This document shows, piece after piece, positions 48,102 through 54,877 of a DNA stretch of 64,000 bases (position 1 is its first letter; every line of letters begins with the position of its first letter). This DNA is from Paenibacillus sp. MZ04-78.2. Lineage in GTDB: Bacteria > Bacillota > Bacilli > Paenibacillales > NBRC-103111. Where the stretch lies: contig NZ_JANAVJ010000002.1 of the NCBI RefSeq assembly GCF_024213375.1, forward strand, positions 62,001 to 126,000. The letters are read 5' to 3'. The notes beneath the pieces are model-generated. The model was not told where the DNA came from. It did no database searches and worked only from the letters and a program-made list of their open reading frames with translations. The translations under genes and the position numbers were made by a program.

Positions 48102-48770
48102 TTGGGACAACCTATTCCCGATTTCGGAAAATTTCTTGAGGGGCTTCGAGGCTCGATGTCTTTGCGTGAAGCGGCTCGCAAAAGCGGTCTTTCCCATGCC
48201 TACATCCGAGATCTTGAGCTTGAGCGAAACCGTTCCACCAATGACAAAATAACCCCGTCGCCAGATACGCTTCAGAAGCTGTCGGCTGCATACGGCTACC
48301 CCTATACCGATTTGATGATTAAGGCAGGACATCTGATGAGCAGTCATATTTCTTCGTCTTTCGCCCCCAAGCGAAACGAGGATATAGACCTGTCGAGCGT
48401 CTACTTCATTGAGATCGGCATGAATGAAATTACTTATTATCAGAAAGGAGCGACAATGACGAGGAGCATTGAGTCGCTGCTTGATTTCAGCAGCTTTTTG
48501 GACCGATTGGAAGAGAACGATTTCAAGAAGATGGACACCGATCTTTACGTCAATTTCAATCACATCCGCAAATATGACGAACGGCGCGGCCGGCTTTATT
48601 TTGATGAAAACGGCGAGGACCCGCACGTCACCATCTCAGCAATCCGCCAACGGAAATACCACGAACATCTTCTGCGCAAAGTGGCGATCAACACCAAAAA
48701 AAGTCTGGAATTTTCCTTCAGTAAAAGCAGTAAACCGGCAGCTTTCTCCTCCGTGGAGAAGAACGTCTAG
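48102..48770 (+). CDS. regulator with XRE helix-turn-helix and LytTR-like domains
   Basis: 222 residues. TTG start at 48102, 9 nt after GAGAGGAG. The amino part, FGKFLEGLRGSMSLREAARKSGLSHAYIRDLELERNRS, is an XRE/Cro-type helix-turn-helix, followed by the usual SPDTLQKLSAAYGYPYTDLM extension. From about residue 95 the sequence matches a LytTR domain: YFIEIGMNEITYYQKGA, SLLDFSSFLDRLEENDFKKMDTDLYVNFNHIRKYD, and VTISAIRQRKYHEHL, i.e. the F-x-x-x-H-x-S-x-x-V-N-x-x-x-I pattern (with H-x-S lost). Such a pairing of two DNA-binding folds in one protein is unusual. The LytTR half may act as a dimer or ligand/DNA arm. Divergent from the unknown gene at 47495 and about 1.6 kb from the agr-like operon. 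Confidence 0.85.
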   Translation: MGQPIPDFGKFLEGLRGSMSLREAARKSGLSHAYIRDLELERNRSTNDKITPSPDTLQKLSAAYGYPYTDLMIKAGHLMSSHISSSFAPKRNEDIDLSSVYFIEIGMNEITYYQKGATMTRSIESLLDFSSFLDRLEENDFKKMDTDLYVNFNHIRKYDERRGRLYFDENGEDPHVTISAIRQRKYHEHLLRKVAINTKKSLEFSFSKSSKPAAFSSVEKNV

Positions 48771-48799
48771 TTGCGTCCCGCACTATTGTGTCTATCACC

Positions 48800-48836
48800 G
48801 CCCGCGAGCGCGAACGACTGCCGCGGGCTATTTTTG
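48800..48836 (+). terminator. terminator after XRE-LytTR gene
   Basis: 7-bp arms GCCCGCG/CGCGGGC, T5 after. Confidence 0.8.
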
Positions 48837-48987
48837 TATCCGATTGTGCCAGCAGGAGCGTGAGTGAATAGCTGTTAGTATTATTCTATGCTTCCGGCTC
48901 CTGTTTAGAATGCGTTTGCTGAGAGTGTTCATAGTTTTTTAGCCGCTCGCGGCTTGGAGCGAATGAGCTGCCCGAAATGATCCAGAT

Positions 48988-49659
48988 TCATAGCAAGCCG
49001 CCCTCCTTATCCGCTCCAATCATCCACAGATTGCTGCAGTACGATTTGGTGATCCAGTCCAGCTTGGCATACGTCTCTTGGGAGATATGATGGCTTCGCG
49101 CGCCGGTCATGGATCGGATCTTCAGTCCGCAGTCCAAGAGCAGCCGATGCAGTTCGACCGGCATCAGCATATTGTAATTGGTCGGCTCGCCCCGCAAACG
49201 CTTCAACGCTTCTTCATGAGGCAAATTGCCGGGACCCAGACAAGCGATGACTATTCCGCCTCCCGGCTTGATTACCCGGGCCATTTCACGGATCATCCCG
49301 TACGGATTCCTCACCCACTCCACCACCGTGCAGCAGAAGACATAGTCGAAAGTCTCGTCTTCCTCGGGAATCGGGTCGCAATCTGATACATACGCCTCGA
49401 CCTGCCTTGCCTTGGCGCTCTCGACCATGGCCTGAGAAATGTCGATGCCTTTCGCGAGAAAGCCCATCTCATTCAAGCGCTTCGTACTGATCCCCGGCCC
49501 GCAGCCGACATCAAGCACGCGCCGCCTTCCATCCCGGACCGCAAATTTCGCAAAATACTTCAGCAGCAAGCTTCGACTGCCGTTGTCCCACAAGTCCTCA
49601 TTCGAAAAGAAGGCGCTGAATTCGCCCCACCATGCTCCGCTATATACGTCAACCGTCAT
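48988..49659 (-). CDS. class I SAM-dependent methyltransferase
   Basis: 223 residues. Start at 49659 follows GAGAGGATA; an ATG-free frame extends to 49689. SAM-binding motif I is RRVLDVGCGPGISTKRLNEMG, then KGIDISQAMVESAKAR (motif II acidic loop), FDYVFCCTVVEWVRNP (motif IV), and MARVIKPGGGIVIACLGPG (motif VI). Typical UbiE/Methyltransf_11 type acting on a small molecule; the acceptor is unknown. Monocistronic; a bidirectional hairpin is upstream at 49793-49855. Confidence 0.88.
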   Translation of the reverse strand: MTVDVYSGAWWGEFSAFFSNEDLWDNGSRSLLLKYFAKFAVRDGRRRVLDVGCGPGISTKRLNEMGFLAKGIDISQAMVESAKARQVEAYVSDCDPIPEEDETFDYVFCCTVVEWVRNPYGMIREMARVIKPGGGIVIACLGPGNLPHEEALKRLRGEPTNYNMLMPVELHRLLLDCGLKIRSMTGARSHHISQETYAKLDWITKSYCSNLWMIGADKEGGLL

Positions 49660-49792
49660 TAGGCGTATCCTCTCTTTATCCCAGAACATCGCTCCATCGC
49701 GCTTCGGACCGAGCCGTTCCTATGCCAAAACATGGCACAAATTCGCTTGAAGTTCAGCACGGACTCTTGTACACTGTAGCTTTAGAGCAAAA

Positions 49793-49855
49793 AAAGCCTG
49801 CTTTGGTTGCGCGCAGTCCTCTGTCTCTTACACTACCAAAGTCAAGGCTTCTTTG
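49793..49855. terminator. long bidirectional terminator-like hairpin
   Basis: Arms AAAAGCCTGCTTTGG and CCAAAGTCAAGGCTT (small bulge) with A-run and T-run flanks and a loop of about 30 nt. No clear gene ends into it; may separate the accessory block from its left neighbour. Confidence 0.6.
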
Positions 49856-49933
49856 CCATTATGGCTCTTGTTGAAAAGCAGGAAAAAATTGAATTGATAT
49901 GGCGTAAGCGGTTGTTAGTCGCTTTCATATTGA

Positions 49934-50152
49934 AACTTTCATTTTATTAGCTCAGAAAAGTTCTTAGAGGAAGTGTATCATGGAGCACATTGGTCTGTTT
50001 TCTATTTTATGCTGGATCGTTTCCTCGCTTACTTTTTAGTTGGAATGATTCTTTGGTTCGTTTACAAAAAGGCAGGCAATCTATTGCCGGCAATGCTAGC
50101 TCATGCCTCATTAAACTATATTTCCATTATAGTACGCACATTAAATAGGTAA
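49934..50152 (+). pseudogene. CPBP (CAAX protease-like) membrane protein, carboxy-terminal remnant
   Basis: A frame with no start codon or binding site that opens after a TGA at 49931. It reads EKFLEEVYHGAHWSVFYFM, where a CPBP/Abi intramembrane protease would have its E-E-x-x-x-R motif, and then YFLVGMILWFVYKKAGNLLPAMLAHASLNYISII, the family's last two helices with the H-x-x-x-N motif as HASLN. Family members are usually 200 residues or more; only about 70 remain. CPBP proteases often sit next to peptide-signal or bacteriocin genes, and here an agr-like operon starts 200 bp later. Confidence 0.65.
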
Positions 50153-50165
50153 ATTGCAAAAGCAT

Positions 50166-50271
50166 AACAGTTAAAATTCGCCAATTTTCGACAAAAATTT
50201 TCTTGTGTACTTATTATGTGTATATTAAACTTATCTAGAAGCAAAACGATTCTAAAGTTTTCCAAACGATT
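50166..50271 (+). promoter_or_regulatory. agr-like operon promoter region with LytTR-type repeats
   Basis: Promoter: TTGTGT (50203-50208), 17-bp spacer, TAAACT (50226-50231). An ACAGTTAAA (50166-50174), like one half of an AgrA site, is upstream. Downstream two direct repeats AAACGATT (50244-50251 and 50264-50271) are 20 bp apart, about two helical turns, as LytTR-type proteins prefer. All of this is pattern reading. Confidence 0.45.
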
Positions 50272-50352
50272 TTGTTATGTTATAGGACTTTTTTACCATA
50301 TGTGATAAATTGTAAGAACTATCTAACAACTAGTTTTTTAAAGGGGTCCCTC

Positions 50353-51027
50353 ATGGTTACTTTTCTTGTAAAAACGGTGTTTACGACTATTGAATTTTTC
50401 GCAATGGTGTTGTTGGTTTTATCCGCTTTCCGTATATACTTTCGATATGCACTACATAAAGTATTTTTTATCGCTTTAATTCTATCATTAGTTTCGTTTT
50501 ATGTACGTGATTTTCTGGAACAATTTAACTATGCTTTTTTGTCTATATTTGTAATCGAAATCGTGCTGCTAACCTTATTTTTTAGACTTCCTATTCTTTT
50601 TTCATTTTTCATGTGCATCATTGCCAATCTTGTAACAGCCTTTTTCGAAGGTCTTGTCGTTGCTATAGGTATACAGATGAATTTAACGTCAGTGCAATTA
50701 ATACAGACCAATCTAGTTCACTCTGTTACTTGGCTATTAGTTGTTACAGCCCTTCAAGTGTTGCTAATCCTTTTTTTGCAACGCTATAAAATAGGTTTTC
50801 ACTTCACAATAAATGATTCGATGAAAAAATACAATTTTTGGTTGTCAGCTATACTTAGCTTAAGCGTATTCGCACTTCAGGTGCAAACTTTAATGTTCGG
50901 AGAATCTAAATACCATATTGCAATTCCAATCGTATTGGCAATTATTTTTCTTATTGGTATCGTGCTTTCGTATAAACATAATCAAAAACTATGGAAAGCA
51001 AGAAGAGAAAGGCTGTCCAAGAGATGA
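50353..51027 (+). CDS. AgrC sensor-domain-like membrane protein without kinase
   Basis: 224 residues. Start ATG 50353 with AAAGGGG 6 nt before. Six to seven hydrophobic helices with very few charged loops, in the manner of the peptide-receptor part of AgrC-type kinases: FLVKTVFTTIEFFAMVLLVLSAFRIYF, LFFRLPILFSFFMCIIANLVTAFFEG, and so on. The last helix is followed by SYKHNQKLWKARRERLSKR, where an AgrC would run on into its dimerisation/His-kinase domains; here the gene simply ends and its TGA overlaps the ATG of the next gene. So it is either a truncated receptor or a stand-alone membrane partner. AT-rich like the rest of the operon. Confidence 0.7.
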   Translation: MVTFLVKTVFTTIEFFAMVLLVLSAFRIYFRYALHKVFFIALILSLVSFYVRDFLEQFNYAFLSIFVIEIVLLTLFFRLPILFSFFMCIIANLVTAFFEGLVVAIGIQMNLTSVQLIQTNLVHSVTWLLVVTALQVLLILFLQRYKIGFHFTINDSMKKYNFWLSAILSLSVFALQVQTLMFGESKYHIAIPIVLAIIFLIGIVLSYKHNQKLWKARRERLSKR

Positions 51028-51581
51028 ATCCTATTGATTCAATGGCAACATACTTGGCAAAAGTTATACGTGAGCATAATAAACATGCCGGATCAGAAAT
51101 AGCTTTAAAATACGCGTTGAGTTTAACAATCAATACGAGTCTTGCTATAACCTTTTCCTTGTTAGTATCCCTTTTTACAAATCGTTTCGAAGAAACGCTT
51201 ATTGGTATATGTGTATTTTTGTTGATTCGTTATGTTAGCGGAGGAGTTCATTTATCTAATTCGCTGGCTTGCTGTATTACTTCAATTTTTATTTTTACAA
51301 CTATCGCCAATGTACCATCTGAGTATACAGAAATATCCATGTATCTTAATACTATTTCCTTTATGATCTTGCTGTTTACAGCCCCTAACAATATTAAAGA
51401 TGTCAGCCGAATTCCTCAAAAGTTTTACCCTTTATTAAAAATAATCACATTACTAATCATATCCAGCAACTTTTTTATCAAATCTACAGTCTTTACTGCC
51501 GCTTTCATAATACAAGCAGTTTTAACAACAAGATATTCATACAAAATTATTAATTATTTTGAGAGGAGACTACCCCATTGA
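51024..51581 (+). CDS. agrB: AgrB-like propeptide-processing protease
   Basis: 185 residues, six membrane helices. The AgrB catalytic pattern is present as RYVSGGVHLSNSLACC: His76 and, seven residues on, Cys83, the Cys-protease dyad that cleaves AgrD and forms its thiolactone or lactone ring. Length matches the family (about 190). The start at 51024 is preferred over an ATG at 50991 because it overlaps the upstream stop as ATGA and AgrB proteins begin with a short soluble tail like MNPIDSMATYLAKVI. Its own stop overlaps the TTG of the agrD-like gene (TTGA). All three genes are thus translationally coupled. Confidence 0.9.
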   Translation: MNPIDSMATYLAKVIREHNKHAGSEIALKYALSLTINTSLAITFSLLVSLFTNRFEETLIGICVFLLIRYVSGGVHLSNSLACCITSIFIFTTIANVPSEYTEISMYLNTISFMILLFTAPNNIKDVSRIPQKFYPLLKIITLLIISSNFFIKSTVFTAAFIIQAVLTTRYSYKIINYFERRLPH

Positions 51582-51700
51582 AAAAAAAATTAGCTATTAT
51601 CGCAAACTCAATACTAATGGCTCTGGCCGCTTTTTTTGTTGAAACAAATTCATTAACTCTCAACCGCCCAGAAACACCGGAAGAACTTCTTAATAAATAA
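51578..51700 (+). CDS. agrD: AgrD-like autoinducing peptide precursor, Cys-free (40 aa)
   Basis: TTG start at 51578 with GAGGAG 9 nt upstream. Three segments as in AgrD: an amphipathic basic/hydrophobic leader MKKKLAIIANSILMALAAFF, a central core ETNSLTLN, and the acidic tail RPETPEELLNK that ends like other Bacillales AgrD tails (P-E-x-P-E-E-L). There is no Cys in the core; a Ser (residue 25) could form a lactone with the carboxyl of Asn29, giving a five-residue ring SLTLN. Cys is usual; Ser-based lactones are known. Directly follows and overlaps agrB, as expected for its enzyme-substrate pair. Confidence 0.85.
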   Translation: MKKKLAIIANSILMALAAFFVETNSLTLNRPETPEELLNK

Positions 51701-51963
51701 CGCCTTAGCTTTCTGGGCTGGTAGTCCGCAGGTCTGCCAGCCTTATCCATGCCCGTCGACTTCCGTATAGGCCGGTTTATTTCTCCCCCTCGAGCCACGC
51801 ACCCTCCCCGCTGATAACACCCCTAAATTTTCCGAAAAGATTATTTGAGCGCATCGTCAAAGAAACGGACGATTACCGTAATTTTCCTCATGCAACCTTT
51901 TTCGCTATATTTCGTTTATAAAAGAGGATGGAGTCTAACCATGCCATGGAAAGGATTTGAATT
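51701..51963. other. region between agrD-like gene and glycosidase gene
   Basis: Contains a GGCTGG/CCAGCC hairpin (51716-51742) with a weak T-rich tail, likely the agr operon terminator, then the leader of the gene at 51964. No further gene seen. Confidence 0.5.
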
Positions 51964-53115
51964 ATGTCCGCACCGATGCCCGGCAGTCCTCGTACTCAGA
52001 AGACCACTGCCGCTGCTGCAAAGAAAAAAAAGAAGCCGGTCAAAAAAAAGAAGCGGCGTTCTTCCGCCTTGGCTTCAATTGCACTCTATACGCTCTTTTT
52101 CCTATGTTTGTTTGGAAGCGTGTTCAGCTTGTGGTTTTTTCTAACGGAAACCGGCACGAATTTGCGCATGATGATGGCCGATACGATTATTTCGACACAG
52201 CACCGCCATTGGGCGAAATACCTTATCGGCGAGGAAGAACTCAAAAAACGGGTTGATCGGTACTGGGCGCAGTTCGACACGTATTCCGAAATCAAGGATA
52301 AGGACCTTGTGCGCGTAGATCATAAACCGGCGACAAAAGTTGTCGAAAAAAAGCCTCCGGTTGAGATAGAAGACATTGCGGGGAAAAATTTTAAAGGCAA
52401 GCTGCTGATCGTGAACGATCCGAAAACGCTGCGTATCGCCGTTCCGGGCACACGCGGCAAGGGAGAAAAGGTTTCCTCGATGGTTAAACGACTAGGGGCC
52501 ATTGTCGGCGTCAATGCGGGTGGGTTCGTCGATCCGGAATGGAAAGGCAACGGCTTTCAGCCGACCGGCCTTGTCATGTCGGGAGGGAAGATATTCTATA
52601 ACGATGGCGGTATGAACACGCGTAATCACATCGTTGCCATCGATAAAGAAGGTAAGCTAATCGCGGGCAAATATACGCCGAACGAGCTGGTCAAGATGGG
52701 CGTTCAGGAAGCGGTCACTTTCGCTCCGAAGTTTATCGTCAACGGCGTGGGCATGATCAAAAATCAGGCCGACGGCTGGGGGATCGCCCCCCGCACCTCG
52801 ATGGCGCAAAAAGCCGACGGCACCATCATGTTCGCCATCATCGACGGACGCCAGCCGGGATACAGCATTGGGGCGACGTTGTACGATATCCAGAAAATTT
52901 TTCTGGAGCACGGCGCGGTCACAGCGGCCAATCTGGACGGCGGCTCCTCGACCATACTGGTCAAGGACAACCAGATCTTGAACAAGCCTTCCAGCGAATT
53001 CGGCGAACGGTTTTTGCCCACCGCCTGGCTGGTGTTCGAAGACCCGGCCAAAGCGAATATCAAGAACATTTGGGAAGGACTCGATCCAAGCAAGATCGAT
53101 CCATCCAAATGGTAA
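51964..53115 (+). CDS. phosphodiester glycosidase (NAGPA/DUF2233) family membrane-anchored protein
   Basis: 383 residues: a Lys-rich cytoplasmic tail (AAAAKKKKKPVKKKKRRSS), one signal-anchor helix (SIALYTLFFLCLFGSVFSLWFFL, about 37-60), a spacer, then the extracellular NAGPA domain (about 150-365). Its blocks are AIVGVNAGGFVDPEWKGNGFQPTGLVMSGGKI, VTFAPKFIVNGVG, RTSMAQKADGTIMFAIIDGRQPGYSIGATLYD, and AANLDGGSSTILV, the conserved residues of the fold. Family members cleave or transfer sugar-phosphodiester bonds and often act on wall teichoic or exopolysaccharide structures. ATG 51964 after GAAAGGAT. Terminator at 53133. Confidence 0.9.
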   Translation: MSAPMPGSPRTQKTTAAAAKKKKKPVKKKKRRSSALASIALYTLFFLCLFGSVFSLWFFLTETGTNLRMMMADTIISTQHRHWAKYLIGEEELKKRVDRYWAQFDTYSEIKDKDLVRVDHKPATKVVEKKPPVEIEDIAGKNFKGKLLIVNDPKTLRIAVPGTRGKGEKVSSMVKRLGAIVGVNAGGFVDPEWKGNGFQPTGLVMSGGKIFYNDGGMNTRNHIVAIDKEGKLIAGKYTPNELVKMGVQEAVTFAPKFIVNGVGMIKNQADGWGIAPRTSMAQKADGTIMFAIIDGRQPGYSIGATLYDIQKIFLEHGAVTAANLDGGSSTILVKDNQILNKPSSEFGERFLPTAWLVFEDPAKANIKNIWEGLDPSKIDPSKW

Positions 53116-53132
53116 TCAACCGCCAAAAACTA

Positions 53133-53173
53133 AACGGGATCTCGGCCATGTCGCCGAAGATCCCGTTTTTTTT
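53133..53173 (+). terminator. terminator after glycosidase gene
   Basis: Arms AACGGGATCT/AGATCCCGTT with inner GGC/GCC, T8. Confidence 0.9.
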
Positions 53174-53185
53174 GCAAGTCAAGCT

Positions 53186-53590
53186 TCAGTGCTCCTCGCG
53201 TTCAACCGTCGTAGCTGCGATAGACGCTTCGGCTGCGGCTACATCGTCTGTGCCGTTTTCCGATTTGCCGCTGCGCCACGATTTCATTTCCTGATTCACT
53301 TGAACAGCCGCCTGCTTCGCTTTCCCCGCCATCTCCGACGTCGTGCGTCCGATGCTTTCCGCCGCAGTCTGCGCTTTATCCGATGCGGCGGAGACGATCC
53401 GCTTCGATTTTTCCGCAACATCGCCTGCGATTTGCTGCGTCTTCTCACTCACCTGATGATAGCCCTCTTTCAAGTCGGCGCGCAGCTCGCGTCCGGATTT
53501 AGGCGCAAACAGTAGAGCTGTCACCGCGCCAAGCACACCGCCGATTACGGCTCCGACGAGCAAATCCTTATTTCTTTTTTCCGCTGCCAT
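53186..53590 (-). CDS. ytxH: YtxH domain protein
   Basis: 134 residues. A single membrane helix near the start (LLVGAVIGGVLGAVTALLFAP) followed by KSGRELRADLKEGYHQ, the hallmark of the YtxH family, then a long Ala/Lys/Glu helical tail. In B. subtilis ytxH is in the sigma-B/sigma-H-controlled ytxGHJ operon induced by general stress. Here ytxG-like lies directly upstream with 6 bp between. ATG 53590 after AAAGGAG. Function not known. Confidence 0.88.
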   Translation of the reverse strand: MAAEKRNKDLLVGAVIGGVLGAVTALLFAPKSGRELRADLKEGYHQVSEKTQQIAGDVAEKSKRIVSAASDKAQTAAESIGRTTSEMAGKAKQAAVQVNQEMKSWRSGKSENGTDDVAAAEASIAATTVEREEH

Positions 53591-53596
53591 CGTTCT

Positions 53597-54040
53597 TCAC
53601 TCCTTTGATTTCATGGGTCTGGAAGCTTGCAGGCGATGCCAGAGCTGCAGGCCGGCGGCTGTCAGCTCCACCAGGTCATTTGCGGTATCCCGATGGCTAT
53701 GTAACGCTTTGCGCGCCTCAAGTGCCGTGCTCTCGATGGAGAGCGACACGGATTTCACGATCCGGGATACCCGCTGTACCGCTTCTCCCGTCTCCTCCGC
53801 CGCCGCAAACCAAGCATCGACCGCTTGCATTTTGCCTTGCAGGTCCTGCATGACCTCGGTCGACACCCGAAGCAAGCTTTCCGTGCTCTCCGCTGTTTGC
53901 TGCACTTGCTGCTGCATCGTGTCAAGTGCGGTCTCGGTATGCCTCAGAGCACGAATCGCCAAATACGCAAAGCGTATAGCCAACCCGATGAGCACCAGAA
54001 AAGCAAAAATGCAGACTGCCGCTCCCCATTGCCACCACAT
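53597..54040 (-). CDS. ytxG: YtxG-like DUF948 protein
   Basis: 147 residues from ATG 54040, chosen for GGAGGTG at 6 nt; two further in-frame starts lie upstream (54058, 54127). One membrane helix (WGAAVCIFAFLVLIGLAIRFAY) then a long helical, probably coiled-coil body ALRHTETALDTMQQQVQQTAESTESLL, which is the DUF948 pattern of YtxG. It heads the pair with ytxH. Both may anchor stress-related assemblies at the membrane; this is inference from the operon. Confidence 0.82.
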   Translation of the reverse strand: MWWQWGAAVCIFAFLVLIGLAIRFAYLAIRALRHTETALDTMQQQVQQTAESTESLLRVSTEVMQDLQGKMQAVDAWFAAAEETGEAVQRVSRIVKSVSLSIESTALEARKALHSHRDTANDLVELTAAGLQLWHRLQASRPMKSKE

Positions 54041-54167
54041 GGCCTTCACCTCCGTCATCCCAGCCGCTTCTAGACGAATGCCTATGAGATAGTACAGTAT
54101 AAGACGGAGGCGCCCATTTTGACACAACTTCCGAAAAAAAGAACGAGGAGCTTGCCAAAAAAGGCAG

Positions 54168-54193
54168 AAAAAAAGCCCGGTTGCCCAGGCTTT
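54168..54193 (-). terminator. terminator after the MnmH-like fragment
   Basis: Arms AAAGCC and GGCTTT with inner GG/CC; T7 on the minus strand. Confidence 0.7.
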
Positions 54194-54203
54194 AAAGTTC
54201 GGC

Positions 54204-54563
54204 TTAAAACAGCCGCTTCAGCTCTTGCTCGATTCGCTGCACGGCTTCGTCCGTATGACGGACGCGGAGTCGGATCGGCTCCGTGGTATAACGTTCTTCC
54301 GCATGCTCGTAGCGCGGATCGTAGTAATATTCGAGCAGCAGCCTCGCGGCTTCCTCGAATTCATGGTCCAGCAGATGCCGCTCGATTTGCGCGGCAACCG
54401 GCGTATGAAGCCGACGGCGAATTTGCCGAAAAGCGGCGAGGCAGGCGTCTGCGTGCTCCTGCGGCCGATATTCCTGCACGATATGCCGTATCCGTTCTTC
54501 CAATGGTACCTCGATCCGGATCGGGATGCCGCTTGTTTTGGCTTCCGCCAAAAAGTTGGGCAT
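54204..54563 (-). CDS. fragment resembling carboxy domain of tRNA 2-selenouridine synthase MnmH
   Basis: 119 residues from ATG 54563 (binding site weak, AAAGGGCGG too close). It reads IPIRIEVPLEERIRHIVQEYRPQEHADACLAAFRQIRRRL and LLDHEFEEAARLLLEYYYDPRYEHAEER, like the last third of MnmH/YbbB, where a V-P-L-E-x-R-x-x-x-I-V-x-x-Y segment and a Y-Y-D-x-x-Y segment follow the P-loop kinase-like core. The rhodanese domain with its catalytic Cys and the P-loop, about 240 residues, are missing; nothing similar lies upstream. So it is a decayed copy, or a short stand-alone relative of that domain. Ends before a terminator, so it may still be expressed. Confidence 0.5.
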   Translation of the reverse strand: MPNFLAEAKTSGIPIRIEVPLEERIRHIVQEYRPQEHADACLAAFRQIRRRLHTPVAAQIERHLLDHEFEEAARLLLEYYYDPRYEHAEERYTTEPIRLRVRHTDEAVQRIEQELKRLF

Positions 54564-54877
54564 CACCGCCCTTTCACAACCAAAACAAGATGATAATACA
54601 AATAGAACACCGAGTGATTATTGTTGTCTAATCTCATTGATATAAAAGCCTTTCTTTTATAAAAGACTGGTTATATCTCATCATAGAAAATGTGGCAATA
54701 AAAAAGATTTTAGGCTTCGCCTACCGAAATTCATCACCCACTTTCATCAAGCTTCGCAAGATTTAGAAGTGGGAGACTTCTTTCGGAGGGAAGTTACAGG
54801 TATAATGAAGTCAATGAAATGGCCGCTTATCCCTGCGCAACGGGATAAAAGCAAGTCATGACGGGAGGATGCAGCGG
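54564..54877. other. 314-bp region between the MnmH fragment and KDPG aldolase gene
   Basis: AT-rich left part with a 6-bp AAAGCC/GGCTTT-like and a TTTATAAAAG repeat, then the IS605-like end (54713-54790), then a TATAAT (54801-54806) that probably serves the aldolase gene. No gene seen. Confidence 0.4.
54713..54790 (+). mobile_element. probable solitary IS200/IS605-type end (omega-RNA-like hairpin)
   Basis: A hairpin with arms CCCACTT and AAGTGGG follows an AGGC/GCCT mini-hairpin and ATTCATC, and is followed by GAGACTTC. The layout resembles the right end of IS605-family elements, including the one at 63451-63492 in this window. No transposase gene is attached. Likely a relic or a transposase-free element. 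Confidence 0.45.
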
